The position numbers and the translations under genes were made by a program. 64,000 nucleotides of DNA from JBJGXI01 sp045635475 (lineage in GTDB: Bacteria > Bacillota > Bacilli > Bacillales > Amphibacillaceae). This document shows, piece by piece, positions 1 to 8,758 of the stretch. Every line of letters begins with the position of its first letter. Position 1 is the stretch's first letter. The stretch covers positions 261,929 to 325,928 of the forward strand of contig NZ_JBJGXI010000001.1 of NCBI RefSeq assembly GCF_045635475.1, read 5' to 3'. The notes beneath the pieces are model-generated. The model was not told the origin of the DNA, ran no database searches, and saw only the letters and a program-made list of their open reading frames with translations.

Positions 1-243
1 GCTACGCAAAATATTTCTAAAGATGGATCGCAGACCAGTCAACATTTAGAGATTATTAATTGTCTTCGTTATACTGACTTAGCTCATCTAGCAGGGATGC
101 TATGGCCAACTAAAATCATTTTTGTTGGGGATCGTCCCAAGACTTTTGATTTAACAGAAAAAATGCACCGTGAATTAGGTGGACCAGGTGATACGTGGAA
201 GGTAGCATCTATCAAAGATTGGGTAAGAAACTTTCATGACTGA
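1..243 (+). CDS. C-terminal end of a probable alpha/beta-hydrolase (esterase-like)
   Basis: The window opens inside a gene; the last 80 codons are readable and end in TGA at 241-243. The segment LRYTDLAHLAGMLWPTKII followed by FVGDRP resembles the end of the alpha/beta-hydrolase core in acetyl-xylan-esterase-like proteins, where an Asp-bearing strand precedes the catalytic His. That assignment rests on pattern memory only. The gene is closed by a good hairpin terminator at 270-305. An esterase would suit a polysaccharide locus, but the catalytic Ser lies outside the window and cannot be checked. Confidence 0.5.
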   Translation, partial: ATQNISKDGSQTSQHLEIINCLRYTDLAHLAGMLWPTKIIFVGDRPKTFDLTEKMHRELGGPGDTWKVASIKDWVRNFHD

Positions 244-269
244 TAGATTACAAACTAAAGAATACTGAC

Positions 270-305
270 AAAGAGGCTTGTGTTGTAAGAATTATAAGCC
301 TCTTT
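270..305 (+). terminator. Rho-independent terminator of the first gene
   Basis: The 10-bp arms AAAGAGGCTT and AAGCCTCTTT are perfectly complementary around a 16-base loop, with a T-rich tail (AGTATTTTT) after them. It lies 27 bases after the stop of the hydrolase fragment. Confidence 0.8.
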
Positions 306-506
306 AGTATTTTTAAATTCACACTTCAGGAGTGTAACGTATTGTCAAAAGTTTTATAGTAAAACTTGTTAAAACCCTGAACTAATATTTGAACACCTCC
401 TCAATGTTAGGATTGTGCAAATTATTGATTTGATTATTGATTATCATATGAAAATTACACCACTAAAATGAAGTTAGAAGATTTCTGTTTTAGGAGGTTG
501 AATGCA

Positions 507-1055
507 ATGCATGTAACAAAGGAAAGAAAAATACGTAATGCATCTTTTCACACATTAGCTTCCGGCAGTTTCAAACCAAATGGTTGGCTGTATGAACAAA
601 TGAAAATTCAAGCAAATGGACTAACAGGACACTTAGAGGAACAGTGGAAGGATGTAGGACCAGATAACGGCTGGTTAGGAGGAAATGGTGATAGCTATTA
701 CTTAGATGGTTTAGTTCCACCAGCTTTTATACAAGAAGATGAGAACCTAATTCAAAAAGCACAGAAATGGATTGAATGGACCTTAAATAGTCAACGAGAT
801 GATGGAACATTTGGACCGATAAAACTGAAGCAAAATAACAATGAGTTTTCTGAAAAAGACTGGTGGCAGGAGATAATCATGTTAAAAGTCCTGATCCAAT
901 ATAAAGAGGCTTCAGAAGACAAGCGAATTGTTCCATTTATGCAAAGGTATTTCCAATATTTTTACTCTACTTTAACAGCATTTTCGTTAAAAATAGAGGT
1001 TGGTGCCACTTCCCGAGCTTGTCACAATATGTCGACTAGAGATTGCAGAATTTAG
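507..1055 (+). pseudogene. GH127-like (DUF1680, beta-L-arabinofuranosidase family) gene truncated by a repeat
   Basis: The start at 507 is preceded by AGGAGG at 492-497. The first 165 residues match the N-terminus of GH127/DUF1680 enzymes: FKPNGWLYEQMKIQANGLTG is the usual opening, followed by an NGWLGG-NGDSYYLDGLVPPAF segment. Family members are usually about 600 residues or more; here the homologous part stops near 1001, where the frame enters GGTGCCACTTCCCG, the terminal repeat of the REP-transposase elements found elsewhere in this window. The last 18 residues are read from that repeat, so the protein is not expected to be active. The downstream AraC gene at 1162-2031 is convergent and may once have regulated it. 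Confidence 0.8.
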
Positions 1056-1145
1056 AAGGAACACTTTAAATGTTCGCTTGTTAATTATGAAGGTCTGGGT
1101 GGGCAAGTGGTTAATATGTCTAAAGCGTCAATTTGGATTATAAAA
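1002..1145 (+). mobile_element. Remnant of a REP-transposase (RAYT) element, left end
   Basis: It starts with GGTGCCACTTCCCGAGCTTG and a TGTCGACTAG segment, like the left ends at 49247 and 57439. A second block near 1098-1140 (AAGTGGTTAATATGTC, TAAAGCGTCA) matches 57618-57660 inside the intact element. No transposase is left. It interrupts the GH127-like gene. Confidence 0.65.
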
Positions 1146-1161
1146 AAGTCAAGAAGCTAAT

Positions 1162-2031
1162 TTATACTAAATTATTCATTTTAGCACGTACTCTATATTC
1201 TGTTGGCGGGATATCAAAGCAGTTACGAAATGCCCTTGTAAATGCATATAATGTTGGATATCCAAGGGATAAGGCTATTTCTGTAACAGTAAAATCCGTC
1301 GTTCTTAGCATGTCTTTTCCTTTTTCAAGTCGTAGTTGTTGTAAATATTTCATAGGTGGAATTCCAAATCGACGAGAAAATCGTTCAGAAAAGTAAGAAC
1401 GATGAACCCCGATGTATGTTACAACATCTTCAACTGTAATCCCTTCTGTAAAATGTTTTTCCATATAATCTTTGCTTCGCTGTAACCAATCAGAAGCTGA
1501 TTCAGAGATTGTGTTATTTGCTTGCACTAATAAGCGGTTAATCAACTCATATAATCGACTTTGCAACTGTGTGACATGCTCCAGTTTTTTGTCATTAAAT
1601 CCATCTAATAATGTAAAAATATGTTCTAATGTCATATGTAAATCATGATAGTTTGTCATTCTCATATAGGATTGCTGGGCGTCCATTCCTAGTGAATCAA
1701 CAATATGCTTAGCTTGTTGGTTGGTAAAAGCAATCCACCTCATGCTTAAAGGTTCATTGGAAGGTAATGAATCATATTCGTAAACGATGTGGGGAAAAAG
1801 ACAATACAAGTCTCCCTTTTGCAGTTCCACCTGATGACCTGCATGTTTGAATCTTACCTTGCCCTCCATGACAAAATGAAAACTATAACACTCAATAAAT
1901 CTAGGTCCAATATGATAGTTTTCCTTCGCTATATTTCTACCAGCTCGAAGTGGCCATAGACCGCCTATTCCTCTTACAGGCATCGATGAAAAATAATAAT
2001 GATCGGCATATTCCATCTCATACGCTTTCAT
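1162..2031 (-). CDS. AraC-family transcriptional regulator
   Basis: This 289-residue protein has an N-terminal cupin-like sensor half (about residues 10-140, with PRFIECYSFHFVMEG and QKGDLYCLFPH) and a C-terminal double helix-turn-helix (about 185-285) ending in the AraC signature GYPTLYAFTRAFRNCFDIPP. The ATG at 2031 is preferred over the GTG at 2040 because AAAGGTGA just upstream is the ribosome site and contains that GTG. It is divergent from the sulfatase at 2176 across 144 bases, so that sulfatase is the likeliest target. AraC regulators of this layout typically activate sugar-catabolic genes when a sugar binds the cupin. Confidence 0.85.
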   Translation of the reverse strand: MKAYEMEYADHYYFSSMPVRGIGGLWPLRAGRNIAKENYHIGPRFIECYSFHFVMEGKVRFKHAGHQVELQKGDLYCLFPHIVYEYDSLPSNEPLSMRWIAFTNQQAKHIVDSLGMDAQQSYMRMTNYHDLHMTLEHIFTLLDGFNDKKLEHVTQLQSRLYELINRLLVQANNTISESASDWLQRSKDYMEKHFTEGITVEDVVTYIGVHRSYFSERFSRRFGIPPMKYLQQLRLEKGKDMLRTTDFTVTEIALSLGYPTLYAFTRAFRNCFDIPPTEYRVRAKMNNLV

Positions 2032-2175
2032 AAATATCACCTTTCTTATTTCAATATTTCATTTCCATCCTACACTTAACCTAACAAAATGACAAACACA
2101 AGTAACATATTGCTATTTTCGTTTGCACTGTTTTCCACTATGATGAACGTATCGATGGTGGGAGGGAGCAAATAA

Positions 2176-3687
2176 ATGAATAAGCCTAACATTTTATTAA
2201 TTACGAGTGACCAGCAACACTGGGATACAATTGGTGCTTTTAACGATGAAATCTCAACTCCAAATTTAGACCGGTTAGTAAAGGGAGGTACAACGTTTGG
2301 AAGAGCGTATTGTCCAAATCCAACTTGTACACCTTCAAGGTCTTCGATTATGACTGGCATGTATCCAAGCCAACATGGTGCATGGACACTCGGCACGAAA
2401 TTGGATGAAGATAAACATACAGTAAATGAGGATTTGAAAGAAGCCGGGTATCAAACATCTCTAATTGGTAAAGCCCATTTCCAACCGTTACGCGGTTCCG
2501 AGGAGTATTCTTCACTAGAATCTTACCCTATTTTGCAAGACCTGGAATATTGGAGAAACTTTAATGAACCGTTTTATGGGTTTGACCATGTAGAGCTGGC
2601 TAGAAACCATACAAATGAAGCACATATTGGTCAGCATTATGCCATTTGGCTAGAGGAAAAGGGTTGTGTAAATTGGCGCGATTATTTCCTGCCTCCGACA
2701 GGTAATATGGATCCATCAGTTTTGCATAAATGGGATATACCAGAAAAATATCATTACAATACATGGATTGCTGAGCGGACAAACGCCAGGTTAGATGATC
2801 ACCATGAAAATGATGAGCCTTTCTTTTTATGGTCTAGTTTCTTTGACCCACACCCACCATACCTTGTATCCGAACCGTGGGATACGATGTATGACCCGGA
2901 TGAGCTTACCATTCCTGAAATGGTACCTGGGGAACATGATAAAAATCCACCACATTTCCAAATGACGCAGGAAGATGACCCTGATTTTACCCATCTACAG
3001 GAAACCGGGCAGGAAATACATGGTTACCATTCACATCGTAATATAACCGAGAAGGATCGTAAGCAATTAGTCAGTACGTATTATGGCATGATTAGTATGA
3101 TGGATAAATATATAGGGAAAATTCTAGATAAGCTCGATGCACTTGGATTGACCGAAAACACAATCGTAATTTTCACGACCGACCACGGGCATTTTTACGG
3201 CCAACACGGTTTACAGTATAAAGGTGGTTTTCATTATGAAGATCTCATAAAGCTGCCATTCATCGTTCGTTATCCAAATCATGTTCCTGCAGGTAAAGTA
3301 TCCAATGCACTTCAATCACTGGTTGATCTGGCGCCAACTTTCTTATCTTTTGCTGGACAAGAAATACCAGTTCAAATGACCGGTATCGACCAAAAAGAAG
3401 TGTGGCTTGGAAATCAAGAAAAAGTGCGTGACCATGCAATATGTGAGTTTCGCCATGAACCAACAACGATACATCAAAAGACATATGTCGACGAAAGGTA
3501 CAAAATCACCGTTTACTATAACCATACGTACGGCGAGATATTTGACTTGCAAGTGGACCCGAATGAGTTGAATAACTTGTGGGACAGTGCTCTACACAGT
3601 CAGTTAAAGCAGGAATTATTACTAAAATATATTTGGGCTGAATTAGGAAAAGAGTCCTTGCATATGCCACGGATTTGTCATGCGTGA
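2176..3687 (+). CDS. Type-I (formylglycine) sulfatase, cytoplasmic
   Basis: This 503-residue alkaline-phosphatase-superfamily sulfatase opens with MNKPNILLITSDQQHWDTIG, a metal-binding strand, although the usual DD is SD. The activation motif C-T-P-S-R is at Cys51 (CTPSRSSIMTGMYP), to be converted to formylglycine. A C-terminal TTDHGHFYGQHG segment supplies metal ligands. There is no signal peptide, so it should act inside the cell on imported sulfated oligosaccharides. The ribosome site GGAGGGAG ends 8 bases before the ATG. It is divergent from an AraC regulator and ends near the terminator at 3856-3885. Substrate position and sugar cannot be told from sequence alone. Confidence 0.9.
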   Translation: MNKPNILLITSDQQHWDTIGAFNDEISTPNLDRLVKGGTTFGRAYCPNPTCTPSRSSIMTGMYPSQHGAWTLGTKLDEDKHTVNEDLKEAGYQTSLIGKAHFQPLRGSEEYSSLESYPILQDLEYWRNFNEPFYGFDHVELARNHTNEAHIGQHYAIWLEEKGCVNWRDYFLPPTGNMDPSVLHKWDIPEKYHYNTWIAERTNARLDDHHENDEPFFLWSSFFDPHPPYLVSEPWDTMYDPDELTIPEMVPGEHDKNPPHFQMTQEDDPDFTHLQETGQEIHGYHSHRNITEKDRKQLVSTYYGMISMMDKYIGKILDKLDALGLTENTIVIFTTDHGHFYGQHGLQYKGGFHYEDLIKLPFIVRYPNHVPAGKVSNALQSLVDLAPTFLSFAGQEIPVQMTGIDQKEVWLGNQEKVRDHAICEFRHEPTTIHQKTYVDERYKITVYYNHTYGEIFDLQVDPNELNNLWDSALHSQLKQELLLKYIWAELGKESLHMPRICHA

Positions 3688-3699
3688 CGTGTGTAAAGA

Positions 3700-3838
3700 T
3701 TCATGATATATTGCAGTATATTGATAAAATTGAAGACCAAAAACCAACTATAACTAAAGCTACTACGATTGATTCGCTTCAAAGAAGTGCTTCAAATCGG
3801 GAAGTTTTCGAGAAACATTGGCAAAACCATAGGTAGAG
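3700..3838 (+). pseudogene. Short 3' gene remnant, unidentified
   Basis: A frame different from that of the sulfatase stays open from about 3700 to a TAG at 3836-3838 (IHDILQYIDKIEDQKP, then TIDSLQRSASNREVFEKHW). It has no start codon or ribosome site and reads like the tail of a lost coding gene. I do not recognise the family. Confidence 0.3.
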
Positions 3839-3855
3839 TTGTTTGACTAATTATG

Positions 3856-3885
3856 AATGCCGGATGAACATAATCATCCGGCATT
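3856..3885. terminator. Bidirectional terminator between sulfatase and FGE
   Basis: The arms AATGCCGGATGA and TCATCCGGCATT form a 12-bp perfect stem with a 6-base loop and a short T run. It sits between convergent genes, so it can serve both strands. Confidence 0.8.
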
Positions 3886-3894
3886 TTAGGCATA

Positions 3895-4698
3895 TCACTC
3901 TACATCCGAGACACATCGGAAGCCGAGATTTCCGGTTGAACTGTCTGGTGTGTTCGAACTGCGAGCGGCTACACGATATCGATTGCAGTAAGATTTGTGA
4001 CATAGATAGGAGCCACCTCTCATTACTATTCCAGTGCCAGAAGATGGTCCTGCAGAGTTGTCATCATGCCCTTCCTGGTAATAAGTTGGACTAAACCAAT
4101 CAGCACACCATTCCCATACATTTCCGGCAACATTATACAATCCATATCCATTTGGTTCATAGCTGTTCACAGGTGCTGTTCCGATATAGCCGTCAGCTCC
4201 TGTATTGGTCCTTGGAAACTCGCCTTGCCATATATTACAGCGATGTTTCCCTTTAGGGCGAAGCTTATTTCCCCATGCATATTTTTTCTGTTCGAGCCCA
4301 CCACGCGCTGCTATTTCCCACTCGGCCTCTGTAGGTAACCTTTTACCAGCCCACGCGCAATAGGCTTGTGCGTCATTCCATGATATGTGGATAACAGGGT
4401 GATCCATTCGACCACTAAGTGTTGAATCATGTCCTTCAGGATGTTTCCAGTTGGCACCTGTGATATTGCACCACCATGGTGACCCTTGAACTACTTGCGT
4501 GACTCTTTTAGCTTGGTCCGGAGATAAAAACATATAAAAAACAAATGACCATCCAAATTTTTCTGCTTCGGTAACATACCCAGTAGCTTCAATAAAATCG
4601 CTGAACTGCTTGTTTGTGACCGTATATTTATCGATATAGACAGAATCGATGTTTACTTTGTGAATGGGACCTTCCCCATCAGCGGCAAAACCGTACCT
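3895..4698 (-). pseudogene. Formylglycine-generating enzyme (SUMF1/FGE-like sulfatase activator), 5' end broken
   Basis: The frame encodes most of an FGE-sulfatase domain. The segment DGEGPIHKVNIDSVYIDKYT is followed by a VTNKQFSDFIEATGYVTEAE block, and the C-terminus holds LCHKSYCNRYRVAARSSNTP with both cysteines of the FGE active-site pair, then a GNLGFRC end. FGE oxidises the Cys of sulfatase C-x-P-S-R motifs. The frame is open up to 4698, but a TGA at 4699-4701 blocks it and the expected N-terminal Met-Gly segment is missing. The first ATG (4533) would drop about 55 conserved residues. It is therefore probably inactive, although the catalytic half is unusually well kept. Confidence 0.8.
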
Positions 4699-4701
4699 TC
4701 A

Positions 4702-4961
4702 CCAGCTCCGACAATAGTTCCATATCCTTCTGCTATTATACCAATCGTTAGAAGTAATAGGCCAGTTGAAATATTCAACTAGATTGCCCTCTACGTTATT
4801 CTTTCGTTTAATTGTCCCAGAGGGATCGCCTAGCGTAAATTAACATTTTGTTATGGGGTATAACTAAATGTGATTATGCTTCAATCGAATTAACAAAGGA
4901 ATTGAGCTATTATAGAATGAATACTAGATATTATTGGAAGTATTAAAAGGTGGTTGAATGC
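4702..4961. other. Short degraded stretch between divergent pseudogenes
   Basis: On the minus strand the FGE frame re-opens from about 4702 to 4840 beyond the single TGA (GDPSGTIKRKN, VEYFNWPITSNDW), but the peptide does not resemble an FGE N-terminus. I see no promoter I would defend. The region separates two decayed genes. Confidence 0.3.
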
Positions 4962-5842
4962 ATAAGATTCGAGAGTTTACGAATGTTTTGTCACGTTGTG
5001 GAAGAAGGCAGTATTAGTGGTGCAGCACGCGCAAGCTTTGTTTCACAGGCAACGGTTACAAGACGTATTCATCAGCTTGAAAATTGATACGATACGTTAC
5101 TGTTTGATCGGTCTGAGGGTAAGTTAATGCTCACAGAAGCTGTGGACATTCTTTATCCATATGCTAAAGAGATATTAGAATAAGAGAAAATGTCTGTAGA
5201 GGCTATTGAAGAGATGTTGGGAACCCGTGAAACTGCCTTGCGGATAGGAGAAAGCCTAACTATCTGAGAGTATTTGCTACCAGGATTGTTAGAGAATCTT
5301 AAGAACCGGTATTCTGATTTGCAATTTAGCTTGTCGATCGGTAATACACCTTTTCTTTTAACTAAATTAGAAGAAAATGAGATGACATTGCATTGGTAGA
5401 AAGTTTAGTCGAGGATACAGCTTTAAACTTTCAATAATTTGCCGATTACGAACTAGTATTAGTAACGTCCGACCTTCATCGTTGGAAGGACCGACCGGAA
5501 GTTTCCATTAATGAACTAACAGAAGAAATTATGAACTGGAGAGAGAAAGATTCTGGAGCACGTCTGAGGGTGGAAAAGGAATTGGATAAGTTTGGAATAT
5601 TAAATCAGATTGAAAATGCGATTGCACTTGGTAGTATGCAGTCCATTAAAAGTGCTGTAGAAGCAGACTTAGGAATTAGCATCCTACCAAGACTAACAGT
5701 AGTAAAAGAGTTGAAATACGGTACATTACTCGAAGTGAATATTAAGGATTTTACCTTAATCAGAGATCTGTGGATTGTGCAGAAATCCCAACGATTCAAA
5801 AAAACCGGACAAGTAAATTTTGAAGCATTTATTTTGCGGTGA
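4962..5842 (+). pseudogene. LysR-family regulator, heavily inactivated
   Basis: The reading SLRMFCHVVEEGSISGAARA then SFVSQATVTRRIHQLEN is a classic LysR winged helix-turn-helix. The substrate domain continues to 5842 and ends with a SILPRLTVVKEL block. The start codon position reads ATA (4962) eight bases after an AAAAGGTGG ribosome site. In-frame stops follow (TGA after IHQLEN, TAA after AKEILE, TGA after GESLTI), then a frameshift near 5390 and a further TAA after TALNFQ. The 3' third (5531-5842) is still open, but nothing suggests it is made alone. Confidence 0.85.
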
Positions 5843-6107
5843 TAAGTACCAACTAAGATTCCCATAATGGATACCATGAAAGCTATTCCGTATCGATTCT
5901 CGAATTGTTAGTAATGTGAAGGAATGTAATACAGGAATTCATATTCTCATAACTATTACTAATGGAAGCAAAAATAGCAGCCAAGATTTCATTCAAATAG
6001 CTATTACTATCAGGATATGGAGGAAACTAACTTTCTGCATAGAAAAAAATAGATTTGTATGCATTGTTAGATGTTGCGAATGTTTTCTAAGATATGGAGG
6101 GAGTAAG

Positions 6108-6971
6108 ATGAAGTGGACAGGTACACAGAACAAGGTAATTGAATTCTGGCACAGCAGACAGAATAAGCCGGAGATTAAATTTCACTCACATACTTGGTAT
6201 GAAATTTTTTATTTTCATGGAGGAAAATGTACATATTTAATAGGTGACCAAGTATACAGCTTGTATCCAGGAGATCTAATTATTATGAATGGAATGACGT
6301 TGCATCGCTCGAAAATATTTAAAGAGGAAGATTATATTCGCTCAGTCATTCACTTTGACCCGACCTATTTCCACAAGGTACTTCGACCGCTGGGAATGGA
6401 AGAAATGTTACAGCCGTTTGAAAAGCTACAGTCCTTTCGAATTACACTGGACATAAAGGGAAGAAAGGAAGTAGAAGATTTACTGAAGAGGATGGCTGAT
6501 TTTCAGCAGAAAGCAGATGATGTATCTCATTATCAGTACAATCTCACATTTTTAAACCTTTTAGTCTCTGTAAGCTCCTTTTGCAAAAAAACGATGAAAG
6601 ATGTAAGAGAAATTTCTAGTGAAAAAGAAAATCATGTGCGTTGTATAATGGCATTTATTGAAAAGAATTATATGGAAGAGTTATCTATGCAAATGCTGGA
6701 GGAGGAACTTCATTTAAGTAAATATTATTTGTCAAAAATATTTAAAGCAGTAACTGGTGTCACTGTTTTTAATTACTTATATCAACGAAGAATAAATCAA
6801 GCAAAAATTCTATTTGTTCTCGAACCGGATAAGTTTGTCACTGAAGTCTGTTATACTGTCGGTTTTAAGCACTTATCTCATTTTAGTAAAATATTTAAGC
6901 AACTAGAAGGCTGCTCTCCAGAAGCTTATCGGCAATCCAAGAAAGAGAACATAACAATCACAAATAAATAA
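6108..6971 (+). CDS. AraC-family transcriptional regulator
   Basis: This 287-residue protein has a cupin sensor (FHSHTWYEIFYFHGGKCTYL, then LYPGDLIIMNG) over about residues 20-110 and a C-terminal AraC double HTH over about 185-285 (HLSKYYLSKIFKAVTG; VGFKHLSHFSKIFKQLEGCS). The ATG at 6108 follows GGAGGGAG; upstream in-frame sequence is not AraC-like. It lies just before the Tat genes but is separated from them by a pseudogene and a cre-like box, so its target is unclear. The C-terminal HTH is complete and there is no sign of decay, unlike the LysR gene before it. Confidence 0.85.
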   Translation: MKWTGTQNKVIEFWHSRQNKPEIKFHSHTWYEIFYFHGGKCTYLIGDQVYSLYPGDLIIMNGMTLHRSKIFKEEDYIRSVIHFDPTYFHKVLRPLGMEEMLQPFEKLQSFRITLDIKGRKEVEDLLKRMADFQQKADDVSHYQYNLTFLNLLVSVSSFCKKTMKDVREISSEKENHVRCIMAFIEKNYMEELSMQMLEEELHLSKYYLSKIFKAVTGVTVFNYLYQRRINQAKILFVLEPDKFVTEVCYTVGFKHLSHFSKIFKQLEGCSPEAYRQSKKENITITNK

Positions 6972-6978
6972 TTATGAA

Positions 6979-7000
6979 TTTTGGTTAAAGGGATGTTAGC
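6979..7000 (+). promoter_or_regulatory. Shared upstream motif TTGGTTAAAGRGRTG, copy 1
   Basis: TTTTGGTTAAAGGGATGTTA here is nearly repeated at 15622 and 33464, each in a gap upstream of a catabolic gene or operon. Its function is unknown; it could be a regulator site or part of a promoter. Confidence 0.35.
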
Positions 7001-7110
7001 GAAGAATGGAGCATATCTATTATGATTTATATATCAGTAAACATTCAACAAATAATTGAAAATCTATATGGAGGATACTCCTATTAAGTCACAATTTTTT
7101 TTGTGATAAT

Positions 7111-7124
7111 TGAAAACGATTTCA
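7111..7124. promoter_or_regulatory. cre-like / LacI-type operator
   Basis: TGAAAACGATTTCA fits the CcpA cre consensus TGWNANCGNTNWCA and is a near palindrome of the kind LacI-family proteins bind. It lies about 390 bases upstream of tatC. The same box recurs at five other places in the window. Confidence 0.55.
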
Positions 7125-7192
7125 TCGAGGAGCTATAAACTATAAAGGTAATACACAAACAAATAGGTGTGATGTTTGATGTGTGAGAAGAA

Positions 7193-7450
7193 ATGCAATT
7201 AGACGAGGATGAATCTTTTGTATATCTTATATGAAAATCGGAAGATCATCCGTACATGCCATTATCAGTTATGGGAGTAACATTAACTAAGCACCTAGCA
7301 TCGAAAGAATTGCCGGGATGGGAATTGTTTGATTTAGTATTTGGTCCGCTTGAATTAGTGAGTGTTTAAGAACGACCTGAATTCGAACCACATGTAATGG
7401 AGTTATAGAAAGCTCTACTCGATTTGAAAGAAAAGATTCTAGATGAATTT
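7193..7450 (+). pseudogene. Unidentified gene with three in-frame stops
   Basis: From ATG 7193 the frame reads as ordinary protein (MQLDEDESFVYL, PYMPLSVMGVTLTKHLASKE, PGWELFDLVFGPLELVSV, PEFEPHVMEL, KALLDLKEKILDEFG) except for TGA at 7232, TAA at 7367 and TAG at 7406. Codon use is gene-like throughout, which marks it as a recently inactivated gene. I do not recognise the family. It ends against the tatC start. Confidence 0.5.
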
Positions 7451-7499
7451 GGAAATTGTGTCACTGTTCAAATATATGCAAGAAGGGGTGAAAGAGATT

Positions 7500-8255
7500 A
7501 TGCAAGCAGAAGAAAAGATGACCTTAGATGAACATTTAGGAGAGCTTCGTAAACGTATTATCTGGATTTTACTTGTAATTATGATTTCGATGATCATTGG
7601 TTTTGTAATAGCTCAGCCTGTCATTGACTTCTTTAGACAATTGCCATCAGCAAACGGAATGCAGTGGAATGTTTTTTCACCTTGGGATCCGGTTCGTGTG
7701 TACATGCAATTTGCCTTTATGACAGCGTTGATCATTTCTTTCCCGTTTATTTTGTATCAGATTTGGGCATATTTTAAGCCCGGTTTAAGAGAGAATGAGC
7801 AGAAAGCTACTTTGTGGTGTATTCCTGCTGCACTTCTATTATTTTTAGTTGGGTTATCCTTTGCTTACTTTGTCGTATTTCCTTTAGCGATACACTTTTC
7901 CTTACTTATTACGAATCATATGAGCTTGGAGCAGACGTTTGGGATTACACAATATTTTACCTTTATGTTTAATATTGTATTACCTATATCTTTCGTTTTC
8001 GAGCTTCCGCTAGTAGTAATTTTCTTAACACAACTTCGAATATTAAATCCTAATAAAATGAAGGGTATTCGTAAATATGCATATATACTCATTCTGATCA
8101 TTGGATCAATTGTTACCCCACCAGATGTGATTTCAGCAATAGTTGTTTCCATACCAATTGTTATTTTGTTTGAAATAAGTACGATTTTGTCCAAGATTAT
8201 CTACCGAAAACAAGTAAAAGAGGATAAGCTCTGGACAGCGAAATTCGACAGTTAG
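7500..8255 (+). CDS. tatC: TatC, Sec-independent protein translocase core subunit
   Basis: This 251-residue membrane protein has about six transmembrane helices. The N-terminal signature is present: MTLDEHLGELRKRI matches the family's HLxELRxR cytoplasmic motif that binds twin-arginine signals. Length is normal for TatC. The ATG at 7500 follows AAGGGGTGA; an in-frame ATG at 7443 would add 19 residues that run through the upstream pseudogene. It is followed by tatA at 8421 and then by a gene with a twin-arginine signal peptide, so this looks like a dedicated TatA-TatC pair as in other Bacillaceae, which use two-component Tat systems without TatB. Confidence 0.93.
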   Translation: MQAEEKMTLDEHLGELRKRIIWILLVIMISMIIGFVIAQPVIDFFRQLPSANGMQWNVFSPWDPVRVYMQFAFMTALIISFPFILYQIWAYFKPGLRENEQKATLWCIPAALLLFLVGLSFAYFVVFPLAIHFSLLITNHMSLEQTFGITQYFTFMFNIVLPISFVFELPLVVIFLTQLRILNPNKMKGIRKYAYILILIIGSIVTPPDVISAIVVSIPIVILFEISTILSKIIYRKQVKEDKLWTAKFDS

Positions 8256-8340
8256 TGTACTTTCTTACTTACTAGCAAATAGTCAATAACATTCAAGATT
8301 ACCTCGTTCAGTACCCGTGATTTACTCATTTAGGGAGGTG

Positions 8341-8403
8341 ATGCTTAAGAAACGAAGAGACAGTGAAGCTAGCTTTCAACCATTCATCAATGAGGATACT
8401 TAA
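8341..8403 (+). CDS. 20-residue small ORF between tatC and tatA
   Basis: The ATG at 8341 directly follows AGGGAGGTG and encodes a basic then acidic 20-residue peptide (MLKKRRDSEASFQPFINEDT) ending TAA. The ribosome site touches the start codon, so spacing is poor. It could be a remnant, a leader peptide or chance. It lies 17 bases before tatA. Confidence 0.25.
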   Translation: MLKKRRDSEASFQPFINEDT

Positions 8404-8420
8404 AAAAAGGAGGTAAATGG

Positions 8421-8657
8421 ATGATTTCAAACATTGGTCCTGGTATGTTAATTATTATTTGTGTGGTAGCGTTGGTTATTTTTGGTCCGAAAAAACTTCC
8501 GGAGCTAGGTAGATCAATCGGGATTACGTTACGAGAGTTTAAAAATGGAACAAAGGATGTTTTTTCGGATGAAGAGTCAAAAGATAACAACGCCAACTTG
8601 GTGGAAGACAATGATGAGTCAAAGAAAAAAGCACTAAAAGCTGTGAATGAAGATTAA
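8421..8657 (+). CDS. tatA: TatA, twin-arginine translocase pore subunit
   Basis: This 78-residue protein has one N-terminal membrane helix (MLIIICVVALVIFGPKKLPE), the F-G-P hinge, an amphipathic helix (LGRSIGITLREFKNGTKD) and an acidic/basic disordered tail, which is the standard TatA layout. The ribosome site is AAAGGAGGT. It works with the TatC just upstream. Its likely cargo is the protein encoded at 8759, the only twin-arginine signal peptide I see in the window. Confidence 0.93.
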   Translation: MISNIGPGMLIIICVVALVIFGPKKLPELGRSIGITLREFKNGTKDVFSDEESKDNNANLVEDNDESKKKALKAVNED

Positions 8658-8684
8658 GATAGAGTCTGTTTTATTTTGATTAAA

Positions 8685-8698
8685 TGTAAACGATTTCA
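8685..8698. promoter_or_regulatory. cre-like / LacI-type operator
   Basis: TGTAAACGATTTCA fully matches the cre consensus and lies 61 bases upstream of the Tat-exported hydrolase start. It suggests that this gene is controlled separately from tatC-tatA. Confidence 0.6.
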
Positions 8699-8758
8699 TA
8701 CGTTTGTGGATGTTAATAACTTTTTGAGCAACTAATTTATTGCTAGGAGGTATAGGTA

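Noticed and set aside
4962..5842. Possible stop-codon recoding in the LysR frame
   Set aside because: TGA and TAA both occur here, TAG joins them in the next pseudogene, the start codon is lost and there is also a frameshift. Neighbouring genes use normal stops, so decay is the simpler reading.
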